A stretch of 64,000 nucleotides of DNA from Rhodobacterales bacterium (GCA_002746935.1 PDRW01000028.1:1-64000), one strand, 5' to 3'; numbered from the stretch's first letter, positions 18,345 to 28,667 are shown. The notes: generated by a model from the sequence alone, not told the origin. Program-made: numbers and translations.

Positions 18345-19491
18345 GGCGGTCGAGGGCGGGTTCGGGCTCTACATCCACTGGCCCTTCTGCGCCTCCAAAT
18401 GCCCCTATTGCGATTTCAACTCCCATGTCGCGGCCCGGATCGACATGGGAGACTGGCAAGCCGCCTATCTTGCGGAGCTTGATCGCTACGGCGCCGAGAC
18501 CGCCGGGCGGGTGCTGAACTCGGTCTATTTCGGCGGCGGAACGCCTTCGCTCATGGCGCCCGCGCTTGTTGGCGCCCTGCTTGACCGGCTCCCGACCCAT
18601 TGGCGCTTCGCCAACGATCTCGAAATCACCCTTGAGGCCAACCCGAGTTCCGTCGAGGCCAACCGCTTTGCCGGATACCGCGCCGGGGGCGTCAACCGTC
18701 TGTCAATGGGCTTTCAGGCGCTGAACGACACCGACCTGCGTGCGCTTGGCCGTCTGCACAGCGTTGCCGAATCCCTCGCCGCCCTCGACATCGCCCGCGC
18801 CCATTTCGACCGGGTCAGTTTCGATCTGATCTATGCGCGGCAAGATCAGAGCCTTGCCGATTGGGAAAGCGAGCTGAAACACGCGCTCAGCTTCGGCCCC
18901 GAACATCTGTCGCTCTACCAGCTCACCATCGAACAAGGCACCGCCTTCGGCGACCGTCTGGCTCGCGGCGGTCTCAAGGGATTGCCGGAAGAAGACCTCG
19001 CCGCCGACATGTATTTTCTCACTCAGGACATCTGCGATTCCGCGGGGCTTCCGGCCTATGAAGTCTCTAATCATGCCAAACCCGGCGAAGAATCGCAGCA
19101 CAACCTGATCTACTGGCGCGGCGGCGATTGGGTCGGCATCGGCCCCGGTGCGCACGGACGGCTGACCCTTCGCGGCCAACGATTCGCCACCTGGACGGAA
19201 TCTGACCCTGGCTCCTGGCTCAATCGGGCGCGCAGCACCACCGGTGAAGCCGGACGTGAGCCACTGACAGCCGAAGACCACGCAGGGGAATACCTGATGA
19301 TGGCGCTTCGCACCGCTGAAGGCCTGGATCTTGCACGCTATGCCACGATTGCCGGCTCGCTGCCCGACCCAGCCCGGCTTTCAACCCTCAGGCAACACGG
19401 GTTGGTGATGGAGCAGTCGGGCCGGCTCATCGCAACGCGCACAGGCCGTGCTGTGCTCAATGCTCTGATCACGGAGTTGTTACCGGACTAG
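18337..19491 (+). CDS. hemW: Radical SAM haem chaperone HemW (HemN-like)
   Basis: A 384-residue radical SAM protein. The FeS motif CASKCPYCDFNSH has the HemW-type CxxxCxxC spacing followed by an aromatic. GGGTPSLM and the SAM-binding GVNRLSMGFQALND segment follow. HemW inserts haem into respiratory proteins, and the annotation as coproporphyrinogen oxidase is a common misnaming. It begins with a TTG overlapping the end of rdgB by eight bases. No ATG occurs before the family start, so the exact start is uncertain by a few codons. Confidence 0.92.
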   Translation: MAEAVEGGFGLYIHWPFCASKCPYCDFNSHVAARIDMGDWQAAYLAELDRYGAETAGRVLNSVYFGGGTPSLMAPALVGALLDRLPTHWRFANDLEITLEANPSSVEANRFAGYRAGGVNRLSMGFQALNDTDLRALGRLHSVAESLAALDIARAHFDRVSFDLIYARQDQSLADWESELKHALSFGPEHLSLYQLTIEQGTAFGDRLARGGLKGLPEEDLAADMYFLTQDICDSAGLPAYEVSNHAKPGEESQHNLIYWRGGDWVGIGPGAHGRLTLRGQRFATWTESDPGSWLNRARSTTGEAGREPLTAEDHAGEYLMMALRTAEGLDLARYATIAGSLPDPARLSTLRQHGLVMEQSGRLIATRTGRAVLNALITELLPD

Positions 19492-20372
19492 CCGCTAAGC
19501 TTGCGACAAATGTCATCGAGCTCTTCGAGCGTCTGATAGCGGATCGCCACCACACCCGCTTCGCTTCCAGCCTTGTGGTCAATGGCGACCTTCAGCCCCA
19601 TCGCTGCCGACAGATCGCCTTCAAGTGCGATCGTATCGGCATCCTTCGATTTCGGTGCAGCATTCGCCCTGGCGGATTTCGCCTCGCCGGATGGCTTCTT
19701 GACCATCCGTTCGACATCGCGCACCGAAAGCCCCTTCGCCACCACGGCCTTCGCAAGCGCCACCGCGTCTTCCGCGGTAATCAATGCCCGTGCATGACCG
19801 GCCGAAAGCCTGCCCTCGCGCAGAAGATCCTGCACTTCGTCGGGCAGATTCAACAGCCGCAACATGTTGGCGATATGCGACCGGCTCTTGCCCAGCGCTT
19901 CTGCCAGCTTCTCCTGTGTATGCCCGAACCGATCCATCAGCTCCCGATAGCCGGCAGCCTCCTCCACTGCGTTCAGATCCGCCCGCTGGATATTCTCGAT
20001 GATCGCAATTTCCAGTGCTTCGGTGTCGGAGTATTCCCGAACCAGCGCCGGAACTTCATGCAACTGGGCCATCTGCGCGGCCCGCCAGCGCCGTTCGCCA
20101 GCAACAATCTCAAACCGGTCTTCGGCCTTTTTTCTCAGAATCAGAGGCTGAATGATCCCCTTTTCCCGGATTGAGGCCGCGAGGTCGTCCAGATCGGTCT
20201 GGGTAAAGCTGCGTCGCGGCTGATCCGGATTTGGCTCGACCTGTTCGATCGGCACGAACTGGTCCGCCTTGCGGATCGCAGGCCCCCCGTCCACTGCGGG
20301 TTCGTCCGGCGCCACATCCGCCATCAGCGCTGACAGACCGCGGCCCAATCCCCGTGAGGTCTTTTTTGCCAT
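19488..20372 (-). CDS. parB: Chromosome partitioning protein ParB
   Basis: A 294-residue ParB/Spo0J CTPase and parS-binding protein. The N-terminus RGLGRGLSALMADV contacts ParA. PNPDQPRRSF leads into the ParB/Srx fold with GERRWRAAQMA and ENIQRADLNAVEEA. The helix-turn-helix EKLAEALGKSRSHIANMLRL recognises parS, and the C-terminus dimerises. Its cognate sites are very likely the two perfect palindromes within rsmG and mnmG. The stop overlaps the end of hemW (convergent). Confidence 0.97.
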   Translation of the reverse strand: MAKKTSRGLGRGLSALMADVAPDEPAVDGGPAIRKADQFVPIEQVEPNPDQPRRSFTQTDLDDLAASIREKGIIQPLILRKKAEDRFEIVAGERRWRAAQMAQLHEVPALVREYSDTEALEIAIIENIQRADLNAVEEAAGYRELMDRFGHTQEKLAEALGKSRSHIANMLRLLNLPDEVQDLLREGRLSAGHARALITAEDAVALAKAVVAKGLSVRDVERMVKKPSGEAKSARANAAPKSKDADTIALEGDLSAAMGLKVAIDHKAGSEAGVVAIRYQTLEELDDICRKLSG

Positions 20373-20380
20373 GTATGCTC

Positions 20381-21175
20381 CTATTGCCGTTCCAGGATTT
20401 CCCGGGCCAGCGCTTTATATGCCATGCTGCCCGTCGAGCCGGGATCGTAATTTGACACCGGCATTGCATAAGATGGGGCCTCACTGACGCGAACATTTCG
20501 CGGGATCACTGTTGAAAACACCAGATCGCCAAGGTTCTCGCGCGCATCAGCTTCGACCTGGTGTGAAAGGTTGTTGCGCTTGTCGTACATCGTCAGCACA
20601 ACGCCTTCGATTCTCAGGTCGGGATTCGCGGCCTCGCGCACCTCACGCAAGGTCAACATGAGTTGCGACAGCCCTTCCAGGGCATAAAACTCGCTTTGCA
20701 GAGGTACCAGAACGGTATCGGCGGCGACCATCGCGTTTACGGTGAGCAGGCTCAGCGAAGGCGGACAATCAATGAGGATATAGTCAAGATTAAGCGTCCG
20801 CACATCGGGCGCCCTCAAGGCGTTATACAGCATCTTGCTGCGGTTTTCGGAGGCGCTGAGCTCAATGTCAGCGGACGACAAATCGGTCGTTGCCGGCGCA
20901 ATCCACAAACCTTCGATTTCGGTTTCGTGAATCACGTCGTGCAGCGGTGTATTTTCCAGAAGCAGATCATAGGTGCTGAGATCCCGTTCACTGGCCTCAA
21001 CGCCAATGCCGGTAGAGGCATTGCCCTGCGGGTCAATATCCACAATCAACACGTTGTTCAGCTGTGCCGCAAGTTCGGCACCAAGATTGATCGCGGTCGT
21101 GGTCTTGCCCACACCGCCTTTCTGATTGGTGATTGCGATGATCTTCGGCCGTTTCGGGCCCTTCTGATCAGACAC
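20381..21175 (-). CDS. parA: Chromosome partitioning ATPase ParA
   Basis: A 264-residue ParA/Soj ATPase with the deviant Walker A motif NQKGGVGKTTTAINLG near residue 18, the switch segment IVDIDPQGNASTG and LDYILIDCPPSLSLLT. It drives origin segregation by forming a gradient on the nucleoid that ParB-parS complexes follow. It lies eight bases upstream of parB and overlaps the end of rsmG, the conserved rsmG-parA-parB order next to oriC. Confidence 0.97.
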   Translation of the reverse strand: MSDQKGPKRPKIIAITNQKGGVGKTTTAINLGAELAAQLNNVLIVDIDPQGNASTGIGVEASERDLSTYDLLLENTPLHDVIHETEIEGLWIAPATTDLSSADIELSASENRSKMLYNALRAPDVRTLNLDYILIDCPPSLSLLTVNAMVAADTVLVPLQSEFYALEGLSQLMLTLREVREAANPDLRIEGVVLTMYDKRNNLSHQVEADARENLGDLVFSTVIPRNVRVSEAPSYAMPVSNYDPGSTGSMAYKALAREILERQ

Positions 21176-21794
21176 GGCGGATACTCCGAAGTTTCAGGAT
21201 TGTGGACTGAGGATCGGTCCGGCTCTGGATGGTATCAAGGTGAAACGCCCAAGTCGCAAGCGCTTGCTCGATTTCCGGTGCTTGACCGATGCCTTTAAGA
21301 AACAGCGCGATTCCCTGTTCAGCCAGATGCGGTTGTGCGTAGGCAACAAGCCGATGGAGTGGCGCCAAAGCGCGGGCTGACACAACGCTTGCGCCGAGCG
21401 GAGCAAGAGATTCTATCCGCTCGGCAATGATCTGCACGTCTGTCCCGGTCTCCCGGGCAACGGTGCGCAGGAAAGCGGCCTTACGCTGGTCGCTTTCCAC
21501 GCAGGTAATCTGGAGAGTCGGGTGTTGCACAGCGGCCAGAATCGCAATGACAAGCCCGGGGAATCCGCCTCCACTGCCGAGATCGACCCATTTTCCGGTC
21601 GTTACACCCGCAATGTCCAGAAGCTGGGCCGAATCCGAAAAGTGCCGGGTCCAGATCTGGGGCACGGTCGAGGGGGAAACGAGATTGATGGCCGGGTTCC
21701 AGCGGGCAAGCAATCCGGCATAGACTTCGAGCCGTTCAAGTGTTTCACGTGAAACATCGAACATCTCCGAAAACCGTTGACTATCGCCGCTCAC
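21168..21794 (-). CDS. rsmG: 16S rRNA (guanine527-N7) methyltransferase RsmG
   Basis: A 208-residue GidB-family SAM-dependent methyltransferase with the motif [18 protein letters not shown] and the SAM-contacting [13 protein letters not shown]. It starts with a GTG overlapping the mnmG stop. The N-terminal codons for DVSRET are themselves the parS palindrome, so a partition site is embedded in coding sequence. Confidence 0.96.
   Translation of the reverse strand: MSGDSQRFSEMFDVSRETLERLEVYAGLLARWNPAINLVSPSTVPQIWTRHFSDSAQLLDIAGVTTGKWVDLGSGGGFPGLVIAILAAVQHPTLQITCVESDQRKAAFLRTVARETGTDVQIIAERIESLAPLGASVVSARALAPLHRLVAYAQPHLAEQGIALFLKGIGQAPEIEQALATWAFHLDTIQSRTDPQSTILKLRSIRRV
21741..21756. other. 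parS centromere site 1
   Basis: TGTTTCACGTGAAACA is a perfect match to the 16-bp consensus ParB-binding palindrome. It lies inside the 5' end of rsmG, 0.6 kb from parA. Confidence 0.95.
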
Positions 21795-23668
21795 CGTTCG
21801 CCCGCCCGTGTCTGTTGTCGGAGCTTTGCCAAAATCAGAACAAGCGCCGCCGGGGTCATTCCCTCGATACGTCCGGCTTGCGCAAGATTTCCTGGCCGAA
21901 TCCGCGACAGCTTCCCGGCGAGTTCCTTTGTCAGCCCCTCAAGTGCGTCAAAATCGAACCCGGGCGGGATCACCTCTGCTTCATCTCGTTTCAACGCTGC
22001 CACTTCGCGCCGCTGCCGTTCAATATATCGCTCGTATACCGCTTCCCGCGACACCTGTGCACGAATTGCGGGTGATACATCGGCCAGATCCGGTGTCCCC
22101 GCCACGAGCTGCTCGAACGTCACACCTGGTATCGCCAACACCTCCAGGCCATTTCGCCTGGTTCCGTCCTCGCTTACCTCAATTCCGCGAGCCCGGACTT
22201 CTCGCGGGGTCAATGACAGGCCCGCAAGAGCGCTTCTGGCCTTCTCCAAAGCTTCCATTTTCTCGCCAAAATGCCGCCAACGCCTCTCCGAAACAGTTCC
22301 GAGGCTCCGCCCAAGCCCGGTCAACCGCTGGTCGGCATTGTCAGCCCGCAAAGCCAGCCGAAACTCCGCCCGGGACGTAAACATGCGATACGGCTCCGTA
22401 ACCCCCCGCGACACGAGGTCGTCAATCATTACGCCTATATATGACTCCGTACGCGAAAACACGACCTTCTCCTGATCCAGCACTTTCCGCGCAGCATTAA
22501 GGCCCGCCACCAACCCCTGCGCAGCGGCTTCTTCATAGCCCGTCGTCCCGTTGATCTGACCAGCCAAAAACAACCCCGCGACACCACGAAGCTCCAACGT
22601 CGGCCACAATGCGCGCGGATCCACAAAATCATATTCGATCGCATATCCCGCCTGTTCGATCCGCGCGTGTTCAAGTCCCCGGATCGAATGAACATACTCC
22701 TCCTGGACTTCAACGGGCAACGACGTGGAAATCCCGTTTGGATAGACCGTGTCCACATCCAGCCCTTCTGGCTCAAGAAACACCTGATGCGACGGACGAC
22801 TTGCGAACCGGACGACCTTATCCTCGATGGACGGGCAGTAACGCGGCCCAACGCCATCAATATGCCCGCCATACATCGCCGATCGTTCCAGATTGGCAGT
22901 GATAATCGCGTGGGTCTTCTCGTTGGTTTCCGTAATGCCACAACTGATCTGCCGGGCAACCGGTCCTGCGCTGAGAAAGGAAAACATCTCCGGTGTGTCG
23001 TCGCCTGGCTGTTCGGCGAGCGCCTGCCAGTCGATGGTCCGCCCGTCGAGCCGTGGCGGTGTACCGGTTTTCAGCCGTCCAACCGGCAGGTCGAAACCGG
23101 CAATCTGCTCTGCAAGCCGCACGGACGGCCTGTCGCCCATCCGCCCTCCGGGGCTTTGACGGTCACCAATATGAATCATGCCCCGCAAAAACGTTCCCGT
23201 GGTCAGAATAACCGTCTGGCCCGCAATCTCGCTGCCATCGGCAAGCCTGACACCTCGCAGAACCTCGCCGTCTAGCCAAAGCTCTACGACTTCGCCTTCG
23301 ATCACCACAAGCCCGTCTGCTTGCGTAACCTCTGCGCTCATCGCTTCCCGATACAACCGCCGGTCTGCCTGCGCACGTGGCCCCTGGACCGCCGGCCCCT
23401 TGCTGCGATTAAGCAACCGGAACTGAATACCTGCACGGTCGGCAACACGCCCCATAACGCCATCCAGCGCATCAATTTCCCGAACGATATGCCCCTTTCC
23501 AAGACCGCCAATCGCCGGATTGCACGACATGACCCCAAGATCAGCAGCCCGAAGCGAAATCAGCGCGGTTTTCACACCCAATCGTGCCGCGACCAAAGCC
23601 GCCTCTGCGCCTGCGTGCCCACCGCCAACCACTATCACTCCGAAGCCCGGATGTTTCACGTGAAACAC
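21791..23668 (-). CDS. mnmG: tRNA uridine-5-carboxymethylaminomethyl modification enzyme MnmG
   Basis: A 625-residue FAD enzyme (GidA) that with MnmE modifies U34 of several tRNAs. [20 protein letters not shown] is the FAD-binding motif, [12 protein letters not shown] the second conserved block, and [20 protein letters not shown] the third. The start is a GTG with GGGAGGC just upstream. The first codons (FHVKH) are formed by the second parS site. It is 11 bases downstream of mnmE, its functional partner. Confidence 0.97.
   Translation of the reverse strand: MFHVKHPGFGVIVVGGGHAGAEAALVAARLGVKTALISLRAADLGVMSCNPAIGGLGKGHIVREIDALDGVMGRVADRAGIQFRLLNRSKGPAVQGPRAQADRRLYREAMSAEVTQADGLVVIEGEVVELWLDGEVLRGVRLADGSEIAGQTVILTTGTFLRGMIHIGDRQSPGGRMGDRPSVRLAEQIAGFDLPVGRLKTGTPPRLDGRTIDWQALAEQPGDDTPEMFSFLSAGPVARQISCGITETNEKTHAIITANLERSAMYGGHIDGVGPRYCPSIEDKVVRFASRPSHQVFLEPEGLDVDTVYPNGISTSLPVEVQEEYVHSIRGLEHARIEQAGYAIEYDFVDPRALWPTLELRGVAGLFLAGQINGTTGYEEAAAQGLVAGLNAARKVLDQEKVVFSRTESYIGVMIDDLVSRGVTEPYRMFTSRAEFRLALRADNADQRLTGLGRSLGTVSERRWRHFGEKMEALEKARSALAGLSLTPREVRARGIEVSEDGTRRNGLEVLAIPGVTFEQLVAGTPDLADVSPAIRAQVSREAVYERYIERQRREVAALKRDEAEVIPPGFDFDALEGLTKELAGKLSRIRPGNLAQAGRIEGMTPAALVLILAKLRQQTRAGER
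23652..23667. other. parS centromere site 2
   Basis: A second perfect TGTTTCACGTGAAACA, spanning the start codons of mnmG, 1.9 kb from site 1 and about 3.2 kb from the putative oriC. A ribosome initiating on mnmG and ParB would occupy the same DNA segment. Confidence 0.95.
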
Positions 23669-23679
23669 GCCTCCCAGCG

Positions 23680-24960
23680 TTATTTTCCTATGCAGAAGCT
23701 GGAAAAGATCTCGTCGAGAATATCCTCGACCCCTACCCGACCAACGATGCTGTCCAACGCCCGAATCGCACCGTGGATTTCCTCGGCCGCAATATCTGTC
23801 TGCTCCGGCCCGGCCGATATTGCAATCCGCGCGCTGGCCAAACCGTCTAACGCCCGACCCATCCCTTCCGCATGCCTTTCACGGATCGCCGTCCCCGCAC
23901 CTGCCGCACGTTCGGAAAGCACCTTGGCAACACGCGCCATCAGGGAATCTATACCTTCCCCAGACACGCCTGACACCGCAAACCCCTTGCGCCCAAGATC
24001 GGCTTTGCCTTCGACGACAATATCCTCCCCCAGAGGTTGCAACCCAACCCCTGTCGCACCCTCGTCGGTCAGAAAAATCCGAAGATCCGCCGCACGTGCA
24101 CGCGCCACCGCCCGTTCAATACCAATTCCCTCTATCGCATCTTCCGTTTCACGCAGCCCGGCGGTATCGAGCAACACGACCGGAAGCCCTTCAATATCCA
24201 TCCGCACCTCGATCACATCCCGCGTCGTTCCGGCAATTTCTGACGTGATTGCCGCATCACGACCCGCAAGCATATTCAGCAAGGTAGACTTTCCGGCATT
24301 CGGCGGGCCGACGATAGCCACCTCGAACCCCTCGCGAATGCGTTCGGCAACCCGCACACCGTCACGTTCCCGCGTTACTTCTGCCATAACCCCGTCAACC
24401 AACGCCAATACCTCTGGCGCGACGTCTTCCGGAACTTCTTCATCTACAAAGTCAATTGTTGCTTCAACCAACGCCGCCGCTCGGATCAGATCACACCGCC
24501 AGTGCTCAGCCTTTTTTCCCAGCGTTCCGGCCAACACCCGCAGCGCCTGCACCCTTTGCGCCTCCGTCTCCGCGTCGATCAGATCCGCCAGGCCTTCAAC
24601 CTGCGCCAGATCAAGCCGCCCGTTTTCCAATGCCCTTCGGGTAAACTCCCCCGGCTCCGCCAGTCGCAACCCCATCTCACCCAAGCTTCTAAGGACCGCA
24701 TCAACAACAGCTGTGGACCCATGCACCTGAAACTCGACTACATCCTCGCCCGTAAACGATCGCCCGGCCGAAAACGCAAGAACCAGCGCCTCATCCAGCA
24801 TCGTTCCATCCGAACCGGACAACCTCCGCAATCCCCGCCTTTCAGGCACGCTGCCACCCAGCCGCTCTGCCGCGGCAAACGCTTCCGGTCCCGACACCCG
24901 GATCACGGCCACACCGGCCTTGCCCCGTGCCGAAGCCAGAGCAAAAATCGTCTCCATCAT
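23680..24960 (-). CDS. mnmE: tRNA modification GTPase MnmE
   Basis: A 426-residue MnmE (TrmE). The N-terminal tetrahydrofolate-binding domain opens [20 protein letters not shown]. The G domain has [16 protein letters not shown] (P-loop), EIAGTTRDV and the DTAGLRE switch. The C-terminal CIGK with the catalytic Cys is intact. It partners MnmG downstream. Two ATG codons in tandem make the start uncertain by one residue. Confidence 0.97.
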   Translation of the reverse strand: MMETIFALASARGKAGVAVIRVSGPEAFAAAERLGGSVPERRGLRRLSGSDGTMLDEALVLAFSAGRSFTGEDVVEFQVHGSTAVVDAVLRSLGEMGLRLAEPGEFTRRALENGRLDLAQVEGLADLIDAETEAQRVQALRVLAGTLGKKAEHWRCDLIRAAALVEATIDFVDEEVPEDVAPEVLALVDGVMAEVTRERDGVRVAERIREGFEVAIVGPPNAGKSTLLNMLAGRDAAITSEIAGTTRDVIEVRMDIEGLPVVLLDTAGLRETEDAIEGIGIERAVARARAADLRIFLTDEGATGVGLQPLGEDIVVEGKADLGRKGFAVSGVSGEGIDSLMARVAKVLSERAAGAGTAIRERHAEGMGRALDGLASARIAISAGPEQTDIAAEEIHGAIRALDSIVGRVGVEDILDEIFSSFCIGK

Positions 24961-24979
24961 TGCCTCCCGGACTGACGCC

Positions 24980-26248
24980 TCAGGCGTTCATCGAATCGAA
25001 GAACTCGGCGTTGGTCTTGGTTTGCTTGAGCTTGGAAATCAGAAACTCGATCGCGTCGGTGGTACCCATCGGATTGAGAATTCGCCGCAAAACGTAAGTT
25101 TTCTGCAGATCTTTCGGCTCGACAAGCAGCTCTTCTTTCCGTGTCCCGGATTTGAGAATGTCCATCGCCGGGAAGATCCGCTTGTCGGACACCTTGCGGT
25201 CCAGCACGATCTCCGAGTTGCCGGTGCCCTTGAATTCCTCGAAAATCACTTCGTCCATGCGAGAGCCGGTGTCGATCAGAGCAGTGGCAATGATCGTGAG
25301 CGAGCCGCCTTCCTCGATATTTCGCGCCGCACCGAAGAACCGTTTCGGCCGTTGGAGCGCATTGGCATCGACACCGCCGGTCAGCACCTTGCCCGACGAG
25401 GGCACCACGGTGTTGAACGCGCGGCCGAGCCGGGTGATCGAATCGAGCAGGATCACCACATCACGCTTGTGCTCGACGAGACGCTTGGCCTTCTCGATCA
25501 CCATTTCTGCAACCGCCACGTGACGCGTCGCCGGTTCGTCGAAAGTCGAGGCCACCACCTCGCCCTTCACCGAGCGCCGCATGTCGGTCACCTCTTCGGG
25601 GCGTTCGTCGATCAACAACACGATCAGGTAGCATTCCGGATGATTGACCGAGATCGAATGCGCAATGTTCTGCAACAGCACCGTCTTGCCGGTGCGCGGC
25701 GGCGCCACGATCAGCGACCGCTGCCCCTTTCCGACCGGCGCCACCAGATCAATGATCCGCGCCGACCGGTCCTTTGAGGTCGGGTCATCGGTCTCCATCT
25801 TCAGCCGCTCATCCGGATGCAGCGGCGTGAGGTTGTCGAAAGCCACCTTGTGACGCGCGGTTTCGGGGTCGGTGAAGTTGATCTTCTCGACCCGTGTGAT
25901 GGCAAAGTAATTCTCGTTCTCGCCCGGCGCAGACATGATGCCTTCCACCGTATCACCGGTGCGCAGCGAATATTTGCGGATCATTTCCGGTGACATGTAG
26001 ATGTCATCCGGGCCCGGCAGATAGTTCGCTTCCGGGCTGCGCAGGAAGCCGAACCCGTCCTGAAGCACTTCCAGCACCCCATCACCACCGATTTCCCAAC
26101 CGTCATCCGCGCGTTCCTTGAGGATCGAGAACATCATCTCGCCCTTGCGCATCGTGGCGCCGTTTTCAATCTCCAGCTCTTCCGCCATCGACAGCAGGGA
26201 TTTCGGAGATTGAGCCTTGAGCTCGGACAGGTTCAAACGATCGGTCAT
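24980..26248 (-). CDS. rho: Transcription termination factor Rho
   Basis: A 422-residue Rho helicase. The N-terminal RNA-binding domain has [20 protein letters not shown]. The ATPase core has [15 protein letters not shown] (Walker A), the [17 protein letters not shown]-loop region and [16 protein letters not shown]. The start is the ATG giving [10 protein letters not shown]. The open frame continues 36 codons upstream across the promoter and is not coding. Length fits alphaproteobacterial Rho. Confidence 0.97.
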   Translation of the reverse strand: MTDRLNLSELKAQSPKSLLSMAEELEIENGATMRKGEMMFSILKERADDGWEIGGDGVLEVLQDGFGFLRSPEANYLPGPDDIYMSPEMIRKYSLRTGDTVEGIMSAPGENENYFAITRVEKINFTDPETARHKVAFDNLTPLHPDERLKMETDDPTSKDRSARIIDLVAPVGKGQRSLIVAPPRTGKTVLLQNIAHSISVNHPECYLIVLLIDERPEEVTDMRRSVKGEVVASTFDEPATRHVAVAEMVIEKAKRLVEHKRDVVILLDSITRLGRAFNTVVPSSGKVLTGGVDANALQRPKRFFGAARNIEEGGSLTIIATALIDTGSRMDEVIFEEFKGTGNSEIVLDRKVSDKRIFPAMDILKSGTRKEELLVEPKDLQKTYVLRRILNPMGTTDAIEFLISKLKQTKTNAEFFDSMNA

Positions 26249-26332
26249 GGCACATCCACAGACGACGCCGACTGGCGCGGTCTCTCTCATGTCAAAAGGA
26301 AGCTCACGAGCCGGACGGCCCGCTTGCGTGGG

Positions 26333-26361
26333 CGTATAGGGCCCACCCTGCTCCAAGTCAA
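26333..26361 (-). promoter_or_regulatory. Likely rho promoter
   Basis: TTGACT and TATACG separated by exactly 17 bases on the minus strand, about 85 bases upstream of the rho ATG. This leaves an untranslated leader in which autoregulation, known for rho in other bacteria, could act. Confidence 0.65.
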
Positions 26362-26377
26362 TCCGCCCGCAGCGTGA

Positions 26378-26827
26378 TCAGAATTTGAGAATCACGCTGA
26401 AGATGATGATCAGCATCAGCAGTGTTGGCAATTCGTTCATGATCCGGTAGCGCTTGCCTGGCAAGGTGTTCTGACCTGCGGCAAATTCACGGTGCCGCAT
26501 TGTCAGCCACCAGTGAAACCAGGTCATCACGATCACCGCGATTCCCTTCGCCCAGGGCCAGATCAGCGTCCAGTCGACGATCCCTGGCGTGAACACCAGT
26601 GCCAGCCCGAAGACCCAGGACACGATCAGCGACGGATGCATGATCGCCTTCAACAGCAGACGTTCCATGGTCCGGAACATCTCGTCGGTCTCCGACCCGG
26701 GCTCAACCCGCTCTGCGTGATACACGAAGAGCCTCGGCAAATAGAACAGCCCCGCCATCCAGGTGATGATGGCAATCACGTGGAGCGCCTTGGTCCAGAG
26801 GTAGATGTCGGAGAGCCAATCGAACAT
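26378..26827 (-). CDS. hemJ: Protoporphyrinogen IX oxidase HemJ
   Basis: A 149-residue membrane protein with about four hydrophobic helices, opening MFDWLSDIYLWTKALHVIAI and continuing TWMAGLFYLPRLFVYH. Conserved His residues in the first two helices and Lys/Arg residues in LKAIMHPSLI and WFHWWLTMRH are the ones linked to haem binding in HemJ. It oxidises protoporphyrinogen in bacteria lacking HemG/HemY. It sits next to oriC, as in many relatives. Confidence 0.93.
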   Translation of the reverse strand: MFDWLSDIYLWTKALHVIAIITWMAGLFYLPRLFVYHAERVEPGSETDEMFRTMERLLLKAIMHPSLIVSWVFGLALVFTPGIVDWTLIWPWAKGIAVIVMTWFHWWLTMRHREFAAGQNTLPGKRYRIMNELPTLLMLIIIFSVILKF

Positions 26828-27225
26828 GTCGGGTCCTGTCCCAAACCTATGTGCTCATTCCCATATAAAATGAAAAAGGAAAGAAAAAGATGTAGTTGTC
26901 TTAGAACCTGTGGATTGGTGGGATTAACGAAACGCCCACCTTTTGTCCACAGGCAAGGCAAATGGGTTGTGGGCTGTGGAAATCTGCCGGATTCATCTCA
27001 ACATATTGAAAATTCTATGTATTATGGTCAGCACTCCGGGAAAAATCTGAGGACAGCTGGTTAAGGAAACAATTTGTGTATTGCTGGCAGATTGTTCTCC
27101 ATAGGTGGATAATAGGTGAGCACAGCCCGGATGGACATCGGGTCTTTCCACTGGCCACGGAATGGCTCAGACTCTGCCACGACCAACCGCCGGAACAAAC
27201 CCCAGATATCCACAGGTCTCTGCAC
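26828..27225. other. Putative chromosomal replication origin (oriC)
   Basis: A 400-base gene-free region between hemJ and maf. It contains DnaA-box-like sequences on both strands. Three match TTATCCACA (or its complement) at eight of nine bases: TTGTCCACA (26943-26951), GGTGGATAA (27104-27112) and ATATCCACA (27206-27214). Two match at seven of nine: TGTGGATTG (26909-26917) and TGTGGAAAT (26975-26983). AT-rich tracts at 26861-26903 and 27001-27028 could unwind. parAB and two parS sites lie 3-6 kb away. In alphaproteobacteria oriC is typically near a haem gene and a maf-like gene, which agrees. No gene-like frame with coding character is seen. Confidence 0.8.
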
Positions 27226-27825
27226 ATGGCGCATTCACTCATTCTTGCTTCCCGATCGGAGATTCGTGCCACACTTCTTGCAAATGCCGGACTTGTCGCC
27301 GAACAAATGCCAGCACTGGTTGATGAAGACACAATCAAGGCTGCGATGCTGTCAGACGGCGCAAAGCCCCGCGACATCGCCGATGCCCTGGCCGAGCACA
27401 AGGCACGCCGGATTTCGGCGAAGCACCCGGAAGCTCTGGTGCTGGGCTGCGACCAGGTTGCCGATCTCATGGGCAGGCTTCTGTCGAAACCCGCCAATGA
27501 AGCAGAAGCCCGCCAACAGCTTCGTGACCTCTCAGGCAGGACACACAAGCTGCTGTCCGCCGCAGTGATTTGCCATGCCGGCCGACCGGTCTGGCGGCAT
27601 ATCGGCGTCGTATGTCTTGCCATGAGAAAGCTGAGTGACCGCTATGTTGATGACTACGTGAAACGCAACTGGGCGCGTATTCGCCACACCGTCGGTGCCT
27701 ACAGGCTTGAGGAAGAGGGCGTGAGGCTGTTTTCCCGCATCGAAGGTGACTACTTCAGTGTTCTGGGTTTGCCCCTTACCGAGCTCTTGACCTACCTGAT
27801 CGACAGGGGAGAAATCGCCATATGA
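27226..27825 (+). CDS. maf: Maf-family nucleotide pyrophosphatase
   Basis: A 199-residue Maf/YceF-type protein that hydrolyses modified or canonical nucleoside triphosphates. It opens with MAHSLILASRSEIRATLLANAG, and LGCDQVADL gives the conserved Asp and Gln of the active site. The C-terminal TVGAYRLEEEGVRLFSRIEGDYFSVLGLPL is the most conserved family block. The start is the ATG following the last DnaA box. It heads the maf-aroE-coaE-dnaQ operon. Confidence 0.93.
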   Translation: MAHSLILASRSEIRATLLANAGLVAEQMPALVDEDTIKAAMLSDGAKPRDIADALAEHKARRISAKHPEALVLGCDQVADLMGRLLSKPANEAEARQQLRDLSGRTHKLLSAAVICHAGRPVWRHIGVVCLAMRKLSDRYVDDYVKRNWARIRHTVGAYRLEEEGVRLFSRIEGDYFSVLGLPLTELLTYLIDRGEIAI

Positions 27826-28667
27826 CTACCGGACCTGTCCCGCTTGCCGGGGTCTTGCAGACCGCAGACCGGCCCAGCACCATGACGCACATATTCGACC
27901 ACTGGCTTTCCGCAACCGGCCTGCCTGGACGATTCGTTCCTCTGACAGTCGCTCCGGACGACATTGCCGCTGCCATTGAGCTGCTGCCCCGAATCGGGTT
28001 TGTCGGCCTCAACATCACCCGCCCCTATCAGCATGTCGTACTTGGCCATGCCGACATTATCACAGATCGCGCCGCGCTGATGTCTGGAGCCAACACGCTC
28101 ATCTTCCGCCGCGACGGCAAGGTTCATGCCGACAACACGGATGGCTATGGGTTTATCGAAAACATTCGGCAGAATGCCCCGGGCTGGAATCCGAAATCAG
28201 GTCCGGCTGCCGTCTTTGGTGCCGGTCGGGCCGCCAGGGAAGTGATCACAGCATTGCTTGAAGTGGGCGTGGATGAAATCCATCTTACCAACCGCACCCG
28301 CCCCCATGCCGAGGCGCTGCATTCCGAATTTGGTGGCCGGATTGTCGTCTGCGACTGGGCACGGGCCGCCAGTACCATTGCCGGCGCCCGAACGATCGTC
28401 AACGCGACGCCTCTGGGTTCGCCCGGCAAGCAGGAATTTCATCTTCCGCTCGACGGGCTGCGGCCTGGCAGCGTGGTTTCGGATCTCGCAATTTCGCCGC
28501 GCGCCACCCGGCTCATTCGCATCGCTGTCGACGCAGGATGTTATCCGGTCGATGGAATCGGCATGGCGCTCTATCAGGCCGCACCGGCATTCGAACGCTG
28601 GTACGGGGTGCGACCCGAAGTGGATGCAGCAGCCCGTGCCGCAGTAGTAGAGGCCTGGACCGCATGA
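27822..28667 (+). CDS. aroE: Shikimate dehydrogenase-like protein AroE
   Basis: A 281-residue protein with the AroE fold and position. It has HADNTDGYGF with the catalytic Asp, the Rossmann motif VFGAGRAAREVITALL, LTNRTRPHAEAL, and IVNATPLG. The end YPVDGIGMALYQAAPAFERWYG is typical. The odd point is the substrate loop. The family reads N-x-T-x-P-x-K, with a Lys that is catalytic in E. coli AroE, while this protein reads NITRPYQ, with Gln at that place. The later DLAISP also departs from the usual D-x-x-Y-x-P. It overlaps maf and coaE by ATGA junctions, so it is expressed with them. It may have altered activity. Confidence 0.85.
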   Translation: MTTGPVPLAGVLQTADRPSTMTHIFDHWLSATGLPGRFVPLTVAPDDIAAAIELLPRIGFVGLNITRPYQHVVLGHADIITDRAALMSGANTLIFRRDGKVHADNTDGYGFIENIRQNAPGWNPKSGPAAVFGAGRAAREVITALLEVGVDEIHLTNRTRPHAEALHSEFGGRIVVCDWARAASTIAGARTIVNATPLGSPGKQEFHLPLDGLRPGSVVSDLAISPRATRLIRIAVDAGCYPVDGIGMALYQAAPAFERWYGVRPEVDAAARAAVVEAWTA

